From positions 1,452,894 to 1,516,893 of the forward strand of contig NZ_CP007446.1 in NCBI RefSeq assembly GCF_000600005.1: a DNA stretch of 64,000 nucleotides, given 5' to 3'. The notes under the pieces are model-generated. The model was not told the DNA's origin. It made no database searches and saw only the letters and a program-made list of their open reading frames with translations. Numbering within the stretch: the stretch's first letter is position 1; every line of letters starts with the position of its first letter. This document shows positions 39,212-48,081 of the stretch, piece after piece. This DNA is from Snodgrassella alvi wkB2 (GTDB taxonomy: Bacteria > Pseudomonadota > Gammaproteobacteria > Burkholderiales > Neisseriaceae). Position numbers and translations under genes: made by a program.

Positions 39212-40084
39212 TTATTCTACGTTCTGTACCTGCTCGCGCATTTGTTCAATCAGTACTTTAAGCCCAACTGATGCCTGTGTACATTCAATGGCTATTGCTT
39301 TACTGCCAAGCGTATTGGCCTCGCGATTTAGTTCCTGCATCAGAAAATCCAGACGTTTACCCACGCTGCCGCGATGTTCTTCTATCAGACGTCGTGCTTC
39401 AGCTATGTGCGTATTTAAACGATTCAGTTCTTCATCTACATCAGCTTTTTGCATAAACAATGCGAATTCCTGTTTTAGGCGCTCTGCATCTACCTGAGCC
39501 ACTGCTTCGCGCAAACGGGCTTCAGCCTTATTCATATAGTCCTGCAATAATTGCGGGAATAACTGCTGCATAGCTGCCACGATATCTGTCATATCATTCA
39601 GACGATCCAGCAAATGCTGCTGCAGTTTTTCACCCTCACGAGCCCGCGCTGCTTTAAATTCGGTGAGGACTTGTCCCAATAAAGTCAGTACACCGTTATG
39701 TAATATTTCCTCGTCTTCCGTTGGCGCCACAAGAACACCGTGGAAATGCAAAATATCTGCAACAGTTAATTTACCTAAATCTTTATACTTGCGACGCAAC
39801 TGTTGATTAAATGATGCCAGTTGTTCTACCAGTTTGTGATTAACCGGTAAATCATCAGTACTTTCGCTGGGCAGAGTTTGAATCTGAATACGGCATTCCA
39901 GTTTACCCCGTGTCACCTGAGAACTGATTAATTCACGCATCTTACCTTCAAACGGACGTAATTCTTCTGCAATTTTAAACTGGATATCCAGATAACGATG
40001 GTTAACTGCTCTGAGCTCAACATTGATTTGGCGATTTCCACATTGTTCTGAAGCATTTGCATAGCCAGTCATACTGTATAACAT
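39212..40084 (-). CDS. yicC: YicC/YloC family endoribonuclease
   Basis: A 290-residue protein of the YicC family, members of which act as endoribonucleases on small RNAs. The N-terminus MLYSMTGYANA and the stretch ELRAVNHRYLDIQFKIAEELRPFE are family hallmarks. The C-terminal domain contains RLNTHIAEARRLIEEHRGSVGKRLDFLMQELNREANTLGSKA, the most conserved block. It is divergent from rph, the same yicC/rph arrangement as in E. coli. Confidence 0.93.
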   Translation of the reverse strand: MLYSMTGYANASEQCGNRQINVELRAVNHRYLDIQFKIAEELRPFEGKMRELISSQVTRGKLECRIQIQTLPSESTDDLPVNHKLVEQLASFNQQLRRKYKDLGKLTVADILHFHGVLVAPTEDEEILHNGVLTLLGQVLTEFKAARAREGEKLQQHLLDRLNDMTDIVAAMQQLFPQLLQDYMNKAEARLREAVAQVDAERLKQEFALFMQKADVDEELNRLNTHIAEARRLIEEHRGSVGKRLDFLMQELNREANTLGSKAIAIECTQASVGLKVLIEQMREQVQNVE

Positions 40085-40246
40085 ATATATTTTCCTTAAA
40101 CCGTTTATTCCTGCCGGGTTATATTCAAACTGGCAATTAAATCAAGTATAACGAAAACGGCTTAATCCATAAAAGGTTTAATTGATATGAATCGCAACAC
40201 ACTGGTTATATAATTCTGCATTCATCTCCCGACAAAGTCTCTAAGT

Positions 40247-40984
40247 ATGAAAAACACACCAATATCCAATCGTTCCGGACGTGCTGACGATGAGCCGCGT
40301 CATCTTAGTATCGTGCCTGATTTCCTCGCACAGGCAGACGGTTCTGTATTGATTTGCTGCGGTAATACTAAAGTAATTTGCACAGCAACTATTGATGAAA
40401 ATGTACCCGGCTTTTTAAAAGATCAGGGTCGTGGCTGGGTAACAGCAGAATATGGCATGCTGCCCGCCTCTGCCAATGGCCGTATGCGCCGCGAAGCAGT
40501 AGCTGGAAAGCAATCGGGAAGAACTCAGGAAATTCAGCGCCTGATTGGCCGTTCCTTAAGGGCAGTCGTAGATTTAGAAAAACTGGGCAGCCGCCAGATA
40601 CTGATTGACTGTGATGTTATACAGGCCGACGGAGGCACACGCACCGCCAGCATCAGCGGCGCTTATGTTGCTCTTGCTCTGGCAGTCAGAAAATTACTGG
40701 AAACAGGCTTAATCAGTGAAAATCCGATTCGTGAAGCTGTAGCTGCTATCTCTGTTGGCATGATTGACGGTAACCTCCTGCTCGATTTGGATTATCCTGA
40801 AGATTCATCCTGTGATGCGGATATTAATGTAGTGATGACCGCCTCACAGCAGCTGGTTGAAATTCAGGGTACAGCCGAAGGAGCTACTTTCAGTATCGGT
40901 CAGTTAAATGATTTAATCACCCTGGCACAAAAAGGAATTAAACAAATTCTTGCTGCTCAGCAACAAACACTGGCTGAAAATTAA
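40247..40984 (+). CDS. rph: Ribonuclease PH
   Basis: Phosphorolytic 3' to 5' exoribonuclease that trims tRNA precursors. The 245-residue product has [16 protein letters not shown] at the N-terminus, [24 protein letters not shown] with the substrate-binding Arg residues, [41 protein letters not shown] (active-site Asp and phosphate loop) and [18 protein letters not shown]. All key motifs are intact, unlike the frameshifted allele of laboratory E. coli K-12 strains. A TATAAT hexamer at 40209-40214 may be its -10 element; no matching -35 was found. Confidence 0.95.
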   Translation: MKNTPISNRSGRADDEPRHLSIVPDFLAQADGSVLICCGNTKVICTATIDENVPGFLKDQGRGWVTAEYGMLPASANGRMRREAVAGKQSGRTQEIQRLIGRSLRAVVDLEKLGSRQILIDCDVIQADGGTRTASISGAYVALALAVRKLLETGLISENPIREAVAAISVGMIDGNLLLDLDYPEDSSCDADINVVMTASQQLVEIQGTAEGATFSIGQLNDLITLAQKGIKQILAAQQQTLAEN

Positions 40985-41030
40985 TTCACAAAAATACAAT
41001 CACCTATTTTCCGAATTTAAACACTATTTA

Positions 41031-41079
41031 AAACAAGCTGCCTGAACCTGACAAAATACTAACTCAGCAGCTTGTTTTT
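41031..41079 (+). terminator. Hairpin terminator after rph containing a DUS-like core
   Basis: Arms AAACAAGCTGC and GCAGCTTGTTT around a 25-base loop, then TTTT. The left arm and loop include AAGCTGCCTGAA (41035-41046), similar to Neisseriaceae uptake-sequence dialects. Confidence 0.75.
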
Positions 41080-41108
41080 GCATGATAAAAATGCTAAAAA
41101 GAATGTCC

Positions 41109-41154
41109 GACAGGATATTTAAGCAGGCAGGGTTAACACAACCTGTCCTTTTTT
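41109..41154 (+). promoter_or_regulatory. Possible leader hairpin with T-run before lysC
   Basis: GACAGG (41109-41114) can pair with CCTGTC (41142-41147), directly followed by a CTTTTTT run. An internal AGGGTT/AACCT pairing competes with it. TTGACA (41153-41158) overlaps the end. It could be an attenuator or a second terminator before lysC; the evidence is thin. Confidence 0.3.
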
Positions 41155-41187
41155 GACATTATAACAACCCGGAAAGCAAGCAGTATT

Positions 41188-42429
41188 ATGGCGTTAATCG
41201 TACAGAAATACGGCGGTACATCAGTAGGAACAGTTGAACGTATAAAAAATGTAGCTCGTCGTGTAGCACAAGCCAGAGCCAATGGTGATGATGTAGTAGT
41301 GGTTGTATCCGCTATGAGCGGAGAAACCAACCGTTTGGTTGCACTGGCACATGAAATTCAGGAAAAGCCCAATCCGCGTGAACTGGACGTTGTTTTATCA
41401 ACAGGTGAACAGGTCACTATCGGTCTGCTTGCCATGGCTTTGCACAGTATTGGCGTAGACGCAAAGAGCTATACTGGCTGGCAGGTAGCCGTTAAAACCG
41501 ATTGTGCTCATACCAAAGCACGCATTGATGCGATCGATGAGATACGCATCCGCACAGATCTCAATGCCGGCAAAGTTGTTATCATAGCCGGTTTTCAGGG
41601 TGTTAATGCCAACAATGATATTACCACTCTGGGTCGCGGCGGTTCGGATACCTCAGCAGTAGCACTGGCAGCAGCACTGAAAGCAGACGAATGCCAGATC
41701 TATACTGATGTGGATGGCGTATACACCACCGACCCGCGTGTCGTACCGGAAGCGCGCCGTCTCAATACCATTTCATTTGAAGAAATGCTGGAACTGGCCA
41801 GTCTGGGCAGTAAAGTATTACAAATCCGCTCAGTAGAGTTTGCCGGTAAATATAAAGTGCGGCTGCGCGTATTAAGCAGTCTGGAAAACAGCGGTAATGG
41901 CACATTAATCACATTTGAAGAGGATCAGAATATGATGGAACATGCGGCAGTATCCGGTATTGCTTTTGATAAAAATCAGGCACGAATTAATGTGCGCGGG
42001 GTACCGGATACGCCGGGAATGGCTTCACTGATACTGGGAGCTGTCGCCGATGCCAATATTGAAGTGGATATGATTATTCAGAATGTCGGCTCAGCAGGAA
42101 CCACAGACTTTTCCTTTACCGTACCACGCAGTGATTATCAGAATACGCTGGATATTCTTCATGAAGTGCAGAAAACAATAGGAGCGCGTGAAGTCTGCGG
42201 CGATGATACCGTATGTAAAGTATCAATAGTCGGTATGGGCATGCGTTCACATGTTGGCATTGCTTCTACCATGTTCCGTACTCTGGCTAAAGAAAATATC
42301 AATATCCAGATGATTTCTACTTCTGAAATCAAAGTGTCCGTGTTAATTGATGAAAAATATCTGGAGCTGGCCACCCGTGTACTGCACCAAGTGTTTGAGC
42401 TTGATAAAGAACCAGTAAAAAAAGGCTGA
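41188..42429 (+). CDS. lysC: Aspartate kinase
   Basis: First step of the aspartate pathway to lysine, threonine, methionine and DAP. The 413-residue product starts ALIVQKYGGTSVGTVERIKNVA (ATP site KYGGTS), with VVVVSAMSGETNRL, STGEQVTIGLLAMAL, TLGRGGSDTSAVALAAAL and CQIYTDVDGVYTTDPR. Two ACT domains follow from about residue 265 (VRGVPDTPGMASLILGAVAD and MGMRSHVGIASTMFRTLAKENINI). This is the beta-proteobacterial monofunctional form, usually feedback-inhibited through the ACT domains. No homoserine dehydrogenase is fused. Confidence 0.96.
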   Translation: MALIVQKYGGTSVGTVERIKNVARRVAQARANGDDVVVVVSAMSGETNRLVALAHEIQEKPNPRELDVVLSTGEQVTIGLLAMALHSIGVDAKSYTGWQVAVKTDCAHTKARIDAIDEIRIRTDLNAGKVVIIAGFQGVNANNDITTLGRGGSDTSAVALAAALKADECQIYTDVDGVYTTDPRVVPEARRLNTISFEEMLELASLGSKVLQIRSVEFAGKYKVRLRVLSSLENSGNGTLITFEEDQNMMEHAAVSGIAFDKNQARINVRGVPDTPGMASLILGAVADANIEVDMIIQNVGSAGTTDFSFTVPRSDYQNTLDILHEVQKTIGAREVCGDDTVCKVSIVGMGMRSHVGIASTMFRTLAKENINIQMISTSEIKVSVLIDEKYLELATRVLHQVFELDKEPVKKG

Positions 42430-42462
42430 AAACTTCTTTTTAATTCATGTAAAAATTAACAC

Positions 42463-42493
42463 AGGCCGGCTAAGTCACATCTGCCGGCCTTTA
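42463..42493 (+). terminator. Terminator after lysC
   Basis: AGGCCGGC and GCCGGCCT arms around a 12-base loop, followed by TT-rich sequence. Confidence 0.8.
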
Positions 42494-42538
42494 ATTATTG
42501 TACAATTGCAGGTATTTGCATAAATTAGTGCTATATCC

Positions 42539-43468
42539 ATGTCTCATACACCAAAACGCGAATACGAAAACAATAAACTGATTAAAAGACTTCGTCATCA
42601 GGTTGGCGCTGCTATTAATGATTTTCAGATGATTGAAGACGGCGACAAAATCATGGTTTGCCTTTCCGGTGGTAAAGACAGCTATGCATTATTGGACATC
42701 CTGCTCAGATTACAAAAATCTGCACCAGTACAATTTGAAATTCTTGCAGTTAATCTCGACCAGAAACAACCTGGTTTTCCTGCACATATACTGCCGGATT
42801 ATCTGCAAAGTCTTGGCGTTCCGTTTCAAATTATTGAAGAAGACACTTATAGCGTAGTCAAACGGGTAATAGATGAAGGCAAAACTACCTGTGGCCTGTG
42901 CAGCCGTTTGCGACGCGGTATTTTATACCGGGTAGCCAAAGAAAATAACTGTACCAAAATTGCTTTAGGTCACCATCGCGATGATATTCTGGAAACCCTG
43001 TTTCTGAACATGTTTTACGGAGGCAAACTTAAAGCCATGCCGCCCAAACTGCTGTCAGATAACGGTGAACATATCATCATCAGACCCTTAGCCTATGTTA
43101 AAGAAAAAGATCTGATCCGGTATGCGCAAATGCTGGAATTTCCAATTATTCCATGCAACCTGTGTGGCTCACAGCCCAATCTGCAACGGCAGGTTATCAA
43201 AGATATGCTCCAGCAATGGGACAAACAGTTTCCCGGGCGCATTGAATCCATGTTTTCGGCCATGCAAAACATCGTACCCTCGCATCTGGCTGATTATCAT
43301 TTATTCAATTTTGCCGGCTTGCAACGTGGACAACAACTGCCACATGGCGGCGATATTGCCTTTGACCGTGAACATTTTTCTCCAATTACAACACCAGCAC
43401 AGACCGGTGATATTAATCAGCCTGCCGGTGCAGGCAAAACTGTTATTAACATTTTAGATTCTCGATAG
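42539..43468 (+). CDS. ttcA: tRNA 2-thiocytidine(32) synthetase
   Basis: Iron-sulfur enzyme that thiolates cytidine 32 of certain tRNAs. The 309-residue product has the PP-loop [15 protein letters not shown] (SGGKDS at 43-48). Conserved cysteine pairs occur in [16 protein letters not shown] near residue 118 and [15 protein letters not shown] near 206, the latter typical of TtcA; together they supply cluster ligands. [27 protein letters not shown] is also conserved. It is 11 bases upstream of the MFS gene, so both are probably cotranscribed. Confidence 0.95.
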   Translation: MSHTPKREYENNKLIKRLRHQVGAAINDFQMIEDGDKIMVCLSGGKDSYALLDILLRLQKSAPVQFEILAVNLDQKQPGFPAHILPDYLQSLGVPFQIIEEDTYSVVKRVIDEGKTTCGLCSRLRRGILYRVAKENNCTKIALGHHRDDILETLFLNMFYGGKLKAMPPKLLSDNGEHIIIRPLAYVKEKDLIRYAQMLEFPIIPCNLCGSQPNLQRQVIKDMLQQWDKQFPGRIESMFSAMQNIVPSHLADYHLFNFAGLQRGQQLPHGGDIAFDREHFSPITTPAQTGDINQPAGAGKTVINILDSR

Positions 43469-43479
43469 TAAGTCCCCTT

Positions 43480-44718
43480 ATGAAACAACCAAGAAAAAAA
43501 TTAACTCCTGCAAAAGCTATGGTTGCCGCTATCAGTGGCTATGCCATGGATGGTTTTGACCTGCTGATACTCGGTTTTATGCTCAGCGCCATCAGTGCTG
43601 ATCTCGGACTGAATCCTTCTCAGGCAGGTTCACTGGTAACATGGACATTAATCGGTTCTGTTGTCGGCGGTATCGTTTTCGGACATTTAAGTGATCGCTT
43701 CGGCCGGATACGCATGTTATCGCTAACCATTCTCATGTTTGCCGTTTTTACTGGTCTGTGTGCGGTTGCACAAGGTTATTACGATCTGCTTATTTACCGG
43801 GCTCTGGCAGGTATGGGGCTGGGCGGAGAGTTCGGTATCGGTATGGCTATGATTGCAGAAGTATGGCCTGCATCAAAACGTAATCGCGCATCAGCCTTCG
43901 TCGGTATCGGCTGGCAGCTGGGCGTACTGGCGGCTACCTTTATTACACCATTTCTGCTTCAGCATATCGGCTGGCGCGGCATGTTTGTCGTAGGATTATT
44001 TCCGGCTATCGTATCCTACTTTATTCGTCATGATACCAATGAACCGGAACAATTTACCCGCGAACATAAAGCAAATGGTGAGTTGTCATTTTCTGCGCGT
44101 CTTAAATTACTGGTTAAAGACCGTCAGACAGCTAAAACCAGTCTGGGCATATTTATCCTTTGCGCCGTACAAAATTTCGGTTATTACGGTTTAATGATCT
44201 GGATGCCCAGTTATCTTGCCAAAAAACTCGGATTCAGCCTGACAGATTCCGGCAACTGGACTGCGGTCACCGTTATTGGCATGATTATCGGTATCTGGCT
44301 GTTTGGTTTTCTGGCCGACCATTTTGCCCGCTGGAAAATCTTTCTGATTTACCAGATTGGTTCTTTTATCATGGTGGCACAATATGCACAGTTGCAGGAC
44401 CCCACTGCATTACTGATATGCGGTGCCATTATGGGCTTATTTGTCAATGGCATGATTGGCGGCTATGGAGCACTGATTTCTGATAACTTCCCCCCGCATG
44501 TGCGTGCAACTGCTCAGAATGTATTATTTAATCTGGGCCGTGGCATTGGCGGATTAGGGCCACTGGTTATCGGTTTTCTGGTCAAAGAATGGTCATTTTA
44601 TGTTGCCTTATGTTTGCTGGCATCTATTTACCTTCTGGACATCATTGCCACTTTATGGCTGCTTCCCAAACACAATAATACCCCGTCCAATGATGACAAT
44701 CTTGGCGTTATAGGCTGA
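43480..44718 (+). CDS. MFS transporter, metabolite:H+ symporter type
   Basis: A 412-residue protein with 12 predicted transmembrane helices. GYAMDGFDLLILGFMLSAI in TM1 carries the DxxD/E-like proton motif of the aromatic-acid and metabolite symporter families. GHLSDRFGRIRML is the conserved loop 2-3 motif, and RALAGMGLGGEFGIGMAMIAE fits TM4-5. The substrate is probably an organic acid (aromatic acid, short-chain carboxylate or sugar acid), but it cannot be specified. It is tightly downstream of ttcA with no functional link apparent, and the transcript ends at a strong terminator. Confidence 0.85.
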   Translation: MKQPRKKLTPAKAMVAAISGYAMDGFDLLILGFMLSAISADLGLNPSQAGSLVTWTLIGSVVGGIVFGHLSDRFGRIRMLSLTILMFAVFTGLCAVAQGYYDLLIYRALAGMGLGGEFGIGMAMIAEVWPASKRNRASAFVGIGWQLGVLAATFITPFLLQHIGWRGMFVVGLFPAIVSYFIRHDTNEPEQFTREHKANGELSFSARLKLLVKDRQTAKTSLGIFILCAVQNFGYYGLMIWMPSYLAKKLGFSLTDSGNWTAVTVIGMIIGIWLFGFLADHFARWKIFLIYQIGSFIMVAQYAQLQDPTALLICGAIMGLFVNGMIGGYGALISDNFPPHVRATAQNVLFNLGRGIGGLGPLVIGFLVKEWSFYVALCLLASIYLLDIIATLWLLPKHNNTPSNDDNLGVIG

Positions 44719-44730
44719 TTTATCATTCTT

Positions 44731-44765
44731 TCAGTGCAGATATACATCTCTGCACTGATTTTTTT
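44731..44765 (+). terminator. Strong terminator after the MFS gene
   Basis: TCAGTGCAGA and TCTGCACTGA perfect arms around eight bases, followed by seven or more T residues. Confidence 0.95.
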
Positions 44766-44789
44766 ACCATTAGGCCATGAGTAGAAATT

Positions 44790-45173
44790 ATGACAACATT
44801 CACTAAAGTAATTTTATATACCGGAAGTGATGGTTTTGCCCGCTTCAAAGAAGAAAAAATTGAATTAAACGAAGGTAATGAAAAAAGCCAGTTATCACCT
44901 TGGTTTAATGCAGAAGGGTTACAATTACGTTACAGTCCGGTGGGTTTTAAAAGTGATTTTCACTGCACTAGTAAACCACAATGGCTGATAGTATTACAAG
45001 GAGTGATGGAAATCGAACTGCGCGATGGTAGTATCCGCCGCTTTAGTGCCGGAGAACATTTTTATTCTGCCGATACTTTACCTGAAGGCATTACCTTCGA
45101 CTCAAATATTCATGGACACTGCAGTCGTCTAATTGGCGATGTTCCTCTGATTACGGCTTTTATTCGCGATTAA
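44790..45173 (+). CDS. Small cupin-like protein of unknown function
   Basis: A 127-residue protein that I do not recognise beyond fold. The central part (SDFHCTSKPQWLIVLQGVMEIELRDGSIRRFSAGEHFYSADTL, residues about 53-96) has the spacing of a single cupin barrel: a turn before the strand, a GVxEIELxDG hairpin and a GEHFYxAD segment. The usual His-x-His metal motif is weak (only FHC), so metal binding is uncertain. Later residues include HGHCSR. It is the first gene after a strong terminator and may head the transcript with bcp-ogt-xerD, 36 bases upstream of bcp. Confidence 0.65.
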   Translation: MTTFTKVILYTGSDGFARFKEEKIELNEGNEKSQLSPWFNAEGLQLRYSPVGFKSDFHCTSKPQWLIVLQGVMEIELRDGSIRRFSAGEHFYSADTLPEGITFDSNIHGHCSRLIGDVPLITAFIRD

Positions 45174-45209
45174 TCCAAGGTAATCAATATATACAAAGGA
45201 AAATAAATA

Positions 45210-45656
45210 ATGTCTCAATCTATGCTGTTTACACTTCCGGATACCGAAGGCAATAACTTTAATATTGCAGAACATTTACCAGCTGTGGTTTATTTCTATC
45301 CGAAAGACAGCACACCAGGCTGTACAACCGAAGCACAGGAATTCAGTGCTTTACTGCCCCAATTCAAACAACTGGGTTACCATGTAATTGGTATTTCCCG
45401 TGATAGTATGAAAAGCCATCATAATTTTATCTGCAAATATGAACTCAACGTTACCCTGCTTTCAGACAGTGAAGAAACAGTATGCAGACAATTTGATGTA
45501 CTTAAAGAGAAAAACATGTATGGTAAAAAGGTATTCGGTATTGAAAGAAGTACCTTTATCCTGAATCAGGACGGGCAAATTACACAGGAATGGCGTAAAG
45601 TTAAAGCGGCCGGTCACGCCCAAATTGTTTTAAATACACTGCAACAGCATGCCTAG
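45210..45656 (+). CDS. bcp: Thioredoxin-dependent peroxiredoxin, Bcp/PrxQ family
   Basis: Reduces hydroperoxides using an active-site cysteine. In the 148-residue product the peroxidatic Cys38 sits in YFYPKDSTPGCTTEAQEF, the standard PxxxTxxC loop. The resolving cysteine found five residues later in many PrxQ proteins is replaced by Gln, so it may act as a 1-Cys enzyme or use Cys75 or Cys92. IGISRDSMKSHHNFICKYEL and GKKVFGIERSTFIL are family segments. AAAGGAAAAT precedes the start, and the stop overlaps ogt by eight bases. Confidence 0.92.
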   Translation: MSQSMLFTLPDTEGNNFNIAEHLPAVVYFYPKDSTPGCTTEAQEFSALLPQFKQLGYHVIGISRDSMKSHHNFICKYELNVTLLSDSEETVCRQFDVLKEKNMYGKKVFGIERSTFILNQDGQITQEWRKVKAAGHAQIVLNTLQQHA

Positions 45657-46107
45657 TTACTCATATCAAGCGCCCTGCTGCTCATTAAAACTGGAATTCA
45701 GTCCTGAGCAAAAATTAAAGGCTATCCATTGGCAAACACCCTTTTCCGAAGCCTTACCTAACCTGACTGGATTCTGGGCAAAGCAGCTTGACTCCTATTT
45801 TAATGGCAGCCTGCAAAAATTTAACTATCCTCCTTCCACTGACGGCACTGCATTTCAGCAAAAAGTTTGGCAGGTTATTGCCGATATCCCCTATGGTCAG
45901 ATTGCCACTTACGGAGATATCGCGCGTGTGCTAAACAGTTCACCCAGAGCCGTAGGTCAGGCCTGTGGTAAAAACCCGTTACCAATTATTATTCCTTGTC
46001 ATCGGGTTGTATCAGCCAGTGGTCTGGGAGGGTTCAGCCTCAGTACTAATGCTTTTGAACTAAATATAAAGCGTTGGCTGCTTAAACACGAAGGAGCAAC
46101 ATGGTAA
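45649..46107 (+). CDS. ogt: Methylated-DNA-[protein]-cysteine S-methyltransferase
   Basis: Suicide repair protein that takes methyl groups from O6-methylguanine. The 152-residue product has the core WQVIADIPYGQIATYGDIARVLNSSPRAVGQACGKNP, with helix-turn-helix and Arg finger, and the active-site IIPCHRVVSASGLGGFS with acceptor Cys near residue 117. The short N-terminus is of the Ogt type with no Ada regulatory domain. It overlaps bcp by eight bases and xerD by seven, so the three are translationally coupled. Confidence 0.94.
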   Translation: MPSYSYQAPCCSLKLEFSPEQKLKAIHWQTPFSEALPNLTGFWAKQLDSYFNGSLQKFNYPPSTDGTAFQQKVWQVIADIPYGQIATYGDIARVLNSSPRAVGQACGKNPLPIIIPCHRVVSASGLGGFSLSTNAFELNIKRWLLKHEGATW

Positions 46108-47000
46108 ATGATACTTTACCGGCAGAACTACTTGAACCAATCGAGTCATTGCTCGAACATCTTTGGCTTAGTGAACAGCTGGCATTCAATACACTGGAAA
46201 GTTACCGGCGGGATTTGAATAAAATTGCTCGTCGCATACAAGCCGAACATCTGAACTGGCTGAATGTAGACCCTTTGTCACTTGCATCTGCTGTATTTAT
46301 TCCCAGTGAAAAACCATCTTCACAGGCACGGGCATTATCAGCCTGTAAACGTCTGTTCAGTTGGATGCATGAATATAACCGCCGTCAGGATATACCAACC
46401 GAACAGCTGCAAATGCCTAAAAAAGGGCAATACTTGCCGGATATTATTTCCGAAACACAGATAGATGCTCTATTAGCAGCCCCTGATACCAAAACCTTTC
46501 TGGGTCTGCGTGATAAAGCCTTACTGGAACTTATGTACGCTACTGGATTGAGAGTTAGCGAAGCTGTTAACTTACGAATCAATGAAATCGATTTACAAAA
46601 CGGCCTGTTAAGTACCATCGGAAAAGGAAATAAACAGCGTATGGTTCCATTAGGGGAAGAAGCAACCGACTGGCTGGAAAATTACTTTACGGATGCCCGC
46701 CCTGCTTTACTTAAAGGACGTGCCTGTGATGCAGTATTTGTCAGTCAGAAAAAAACAGCCATCACTCGGCAGCTGGCCTGGATGATTGTGACCAAATATG
46801 CTAATGCAGCCGGCATCCATCATCTTAGCCCGCATGGTTTGCGTCATGCTTTTGCTACGCATCTTGTTAATCATGGTGCAGATTTACGTGTAGTGCAATT
46901 GCTTCTGGGACACGCTGATATCGGCACAACACAAATTTACACACATGTTGCCAATGAACGCCTAAAACAGATTGTGCATCAGCATCATCCGCGTGGATAA
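46101..47000 (+). CDS. xerD: Site-specific tyrosine recombinase XerD
   Basis: Resolves chromosome dimers at dif together with XerC and FtsK. The 299-residue product has an N-terminal SAM-like DNA-binding domain (LLEHLWLSEQLAFNTLESYRRDL) and a C-terminal catalytic domain. Active-site residues are Arg151 (ATGLRVSEA), Lys175, His246 and Arg249 (SPHGLRHAFATHL), His271 (LLGHADIGTTQIYTHV) and Tyr280. The N-terminal sequence fits XerD better than XerC. GGAG six bases before the ATG gives strong initiation despite the overlap with ogt. It is a housekeeping recombinase, not a phage integrase. Confidence 0.92.
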   Translation: MVNDTLPAELLEPIESLLEHLWLSEQLAFNTLESYRRDLNKIARRIQAEHLNWLNVDPLSLASAVFIPSEKPSSQARALSACKRLFSWMHEYNRRQDIPTEQLQMPKKGQYLPDIISETQIDALLAAPDTKTFLGLRDKALLELMYATGLRVSEAVNLRINEIDLQNGLLSTIGKGNKQRMVPLGEEATDWLENYFTDARPALLKGRACDAVFVSQKKTAITRQLAWMIVTKYANAAGIHHLSPHGLRHAFATHLVNHGADLRVVQLLLGHADIGTTQIYTHVANERLKQIVHQHHPRG

Positions 47001-47323
47001 AAAATTTTTGTTTATTCTGCTTTGTATAGAGTAAGAGATTATAAATCCAGAAATTTTGTTTTTATTTATTGAAGAAGTAATAAAAAACTGTTCACAACTT
47101 GATATAAACTGCGCAAATACATAACACTTTATAAGCTTAATCAAATTAAATGACAAAGCTATTTAATTTTAAAATAAAAATATTAACCACTTAGAAAAAA
47201 GATAAACCAAGTGAAATAATAAATTAACTAATATTTATACTTAATTTAAACGATTCGAAATCATTTAAAATTTTAACTAGTTTATTTAATATTAAACTTG
47301 GATTTTCAAGTATAAAATAAATA
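47001..47323. other. AT-rich gap between xerD and the small-protein pair
   Basis: About 320 AT-rich bases between convergent genes. No clear intrinsic terminator, RNA gene or open frame with a plausible start was seen. Confidence 0.5.
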
Positions 47324-47539
47324 TTATTCTAAATAATTTTTATCTTTTAGCTTTTTATCTGAGTTCAACTGATCAAGAACCACGGCTATCGCCAACAAAG
47401 CAAAGAATAAAATTCCTAAAGATATAGATATTTTTAGAAAAATTTCAGCAGGAAAAATGTCCCACCATAATTCCAGCATCAATAAGACACACCAGAATAT
47501 GAAAATATAAAGGCATCCTAATCCGGCTTTTTTAACCAA
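47324..47539 (-). CDS. Small two-helix membrane protein, function unknown
   Basis: A 71-residue hydrophobic protein that I do not recognise. Two transmembrane segments are visible: GCLYIFIFWCVLLMLELWW (residues 8-26) and LKISISLGILFFALLAIAVV (35-54), with a charged Lys/Asp-rich C-terminal tail (DQLNSDKKLKDKNYLE). It overlaps the upstream DUF4177 gene by eight bases on the minus strand, so the two are translated together and probably act together. Confidence 0.65.
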   Translation of the reverse strand: MVKKAGLGCLYIFIFWCVLLMLELWWDIFPAEIFLKISISLGILFFALLAIAVVLDQLNSDKKLKDKNYLE

Positions 47540-47747
47540 TATCTCTCTCCATTACTAATAAATAAGCTTCTCTTCTCCACAATAAAAATAGACGACGCAT
47601 ATCTTTTTCCATTGTTACTACACGCCATCCTTCTTTAGCATTTCGATTTAGAAAGTTGGAAAATTTTACAGGATCTGCATTTGCCGCGCCCAGAAACATA
47701 GAAGCCAGAGCACCTTCCTGATAAATAACAACTTTATATTCTTTCAT
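47532..47747 (-). CDS. DUF4177-like small protein
   Basis: A 71-residue soluble protein with the pattern of DUF4177: an N-terminal YKVVIY strand, an Asn-rich LNRNAKEGWRVVTMEKD centre (the LNxxaxxGWxvv signature) and a C-terminal YLLVMERD strand. The function of the domain is unknown; it often occurs near small membrane proteins, as here. AGTTTTT lies before the start and no strong Shine-Dalgarno is visible apart from GGAG at 10-13 bases. It is first in a two-gene unit with the overlapping membrane protein. Confidence 0.7.
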   Translation of the reverse strand: MKEYKVVIYQEGALASMFLGAANADPVKFSNFLNRNAKEGWRVVTMEKDMRRLFLLWRREAYLLVMERDIG

Positions 47748-47976
47748 AAAAACTCCAAAATTTAAACCAATTTTATAAAAATTTTATGAATTATAAATTA
47801 TTTTTCTCAATAAAACAATTAATAATTTACCCTTTTTATCATATATTTAATATATTTTTGCAATTACTTTTTAAAATGATTTTAACAGATGTTCAGCTTA
47901 AAATTTTGAAATAGGCTATGTATATCATCTAAAACAATGATTAAAAGATTATAAATCTTATAAAACAAAGGTAATG

Positions 47977-48010
47977 TATATTATTCATATAGTCTAATCT
48001 GAATAATATA
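47977..48010. repeat. Perfect 11-base inverted repeat
   Basis: TATATTATTCA and TGAATAATATA around a 12-base spacer, about 125 bases before the first lipoprotein ATG. There is no T-run, so it may be a regulator site or an mRNA structure. A smaller AAGATT-ATA-AATCTT repeat lies at 47945-47959. Confidence 0.5.
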
Positions 48011-48081
48011 AGCGATAATGTTCTCTTTATAATATCTGATTAGAATTGTAATTTGTTAATTTTTTTCTGGTCATTTTGTTA

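Noticed and set aside
46101-47000. Tyrosine recombinase next to an accessory block, possibly an island integrase
   Set aside because: The protein is full-length XerD with the usual catalytic residues, is coupled to ogt, and has no attachment site or tRNA beside it. It is a housekeeping gene.
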